From the NCBI RefSeq assembly GCF_030758935.1, contig NZ_CP132333.1, positions 2,046,992-2,110,991 of the forward strand: a stretch of DNA of 64,000 nucleotides, written 5' to 3'. The notes under the pieces are model-generated. The model ran no database searches. It was not told the DNA's origin and saw nothing but the letters and a program-made list of their open reading frames with translations. Of this stretch, positions 63,754-64,000 are shown in pieces. The DNA comes from Geothrix sp. PMB-07 (GTDB lineage: Bacteria > Acidobacteriota > Holophagae > Holophagales > Holophagaceae). The position numbers and the translations under genes were made by a program. Every line of letters starts with the position of its first letter. The first letter of the stretch is position 1.

Positions 63754-64000
63754 ATGAGCTGCGTTCGATCTGCCACTGTCCTGGCCTTCCTGGCCCTGCT
63801 GGCGGGGTGCAGCTCCGAAGATCCCAGGCTCCCGGCCAACCTCTACGAGGAGTCCCGCAAGCTCAACCTCGAAGGCCGAAGCCTGGAAGCACGGGCCATG
63901 ATGAAGCAGCTGACGGAGCGCTACCCGGATTCCGAAGCGGCCGCCCAGGCCAAGCGGGATCTCTACCTCATCGAGGCCTTCGTCAACCGCGACATGGCCG
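63754..64000 (+). CDS. Lipoprotein with TPR-like helices, start only
   Basis: First 82 residues of an exported protein cut by the window end. The signal peptide ends in a lipobox (ALLAGCSS), and the following helices (YEESRKLNLEGRSLEARAMMKQ, LTERYPDSEAAAQAKRDL) resemble tetratricopeptide units as in BamD or tol-pal-associated proteins. Divergent from udk with a 61-bp gap. Identity cannot be settled from the visible part. Confidence 0.7.
   Translation, partial: MSCVRSATVLAFLALLAGCSSEDPRLPANLYEESRKLNLEGRSLEARAMMKQLTERYPDSEAAAQAKRDLYLIEAFVNRDMA

Overview
The window is GC-rich, densely coded DNA from a diderm bacterium. Gene content (multihaem flavocytochrome fumarate reductase beside a complete lactate-oxidation locus, an MCE protein with a barrel-like tail, an Hfq with a long N-terminal extension, a family 2A encapsulin) suggests an Acidobacteriota of the Holophagae/Geothrix type. 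That placement is inferred from gene content, not from a marker-gene search. There are about 59 protein genes and five tRNAs (Met-CAT, Ile2-CAT, Cys, Gly, Gln). No insertion sequence, prophage or CRISPR array was seen.

Left part (1-9.6 kb, all minus strand): a sulfur island. In transcription order it holds a DapA-like aldolase, a TonB-dependent receptor, an exported beta-propeller/double-rhodanese protein, a CysM-type cysteine synthase, a JAMM (Mec-like) peptidase, a fusion of CysO-like sulfur carrier + E1 + rhodanese, and the start of a family 2A (SrpI-type) encapsulin shell cut by the window edge. This joins the protein-bound-sulfur route to cysteine with a sulfur-associated nanocompartment and is the most interesting locus here. 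At 10.0-12.9 kb lies an aldehyde-stress type cluster (aldo/keto reductase, CMD-family protein, AraC regulator).

13-24 kb: tRNA-Met, a periplasmic tetrahaem flavocytochrome fumarate reductase, and the lactate cluster lctP-dld-lutABC, divergent from a GntR regulator with a perfect palindromic operator between them. lctP carries an apparent one-base frameshift. Both CAT-anticodon tRNA genes are followed by partial tandem copies of their 3' end plus terminator, with palindromes beside them.

24-43 kb: envelope and housekeeping genes. These include kdsD, a fused LptF-LptG permease and mnmA; tRNA-Cys/Gly, a Fur-family regulator and a PAS-type sensor kinase; hfq, pdxA, pabC and glmU; mlaE-mlaF-mlaD; a DUF116 protein and a UbiA-type prenyltransferase; a D,D-peptidase, pgeF and spoVG. 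43-50 kb: tRNA-Gln, a membrane protein, a Ser/Thr kinase with PEGA repeats, then a plus-strand run of a GT2 glycosyltransferase, FlhB-C-like protein, PHP phosphoesterase, receiver protein, truA and an HD protein.

50-64 kb: a minus-strand run (sensor kinase, CapA-like lipoprotein, radical SAM, thioesterase, PepSY-TM protein), sucCD with a clear terminator, a PilT-like ATPase with a duplicated N-terminal domain, and a tight minus operon udk-rhodanese-nudix-OMP-yajQ-ispB. The window ends inside a plus-strand TPR-like lipoprotein gene.
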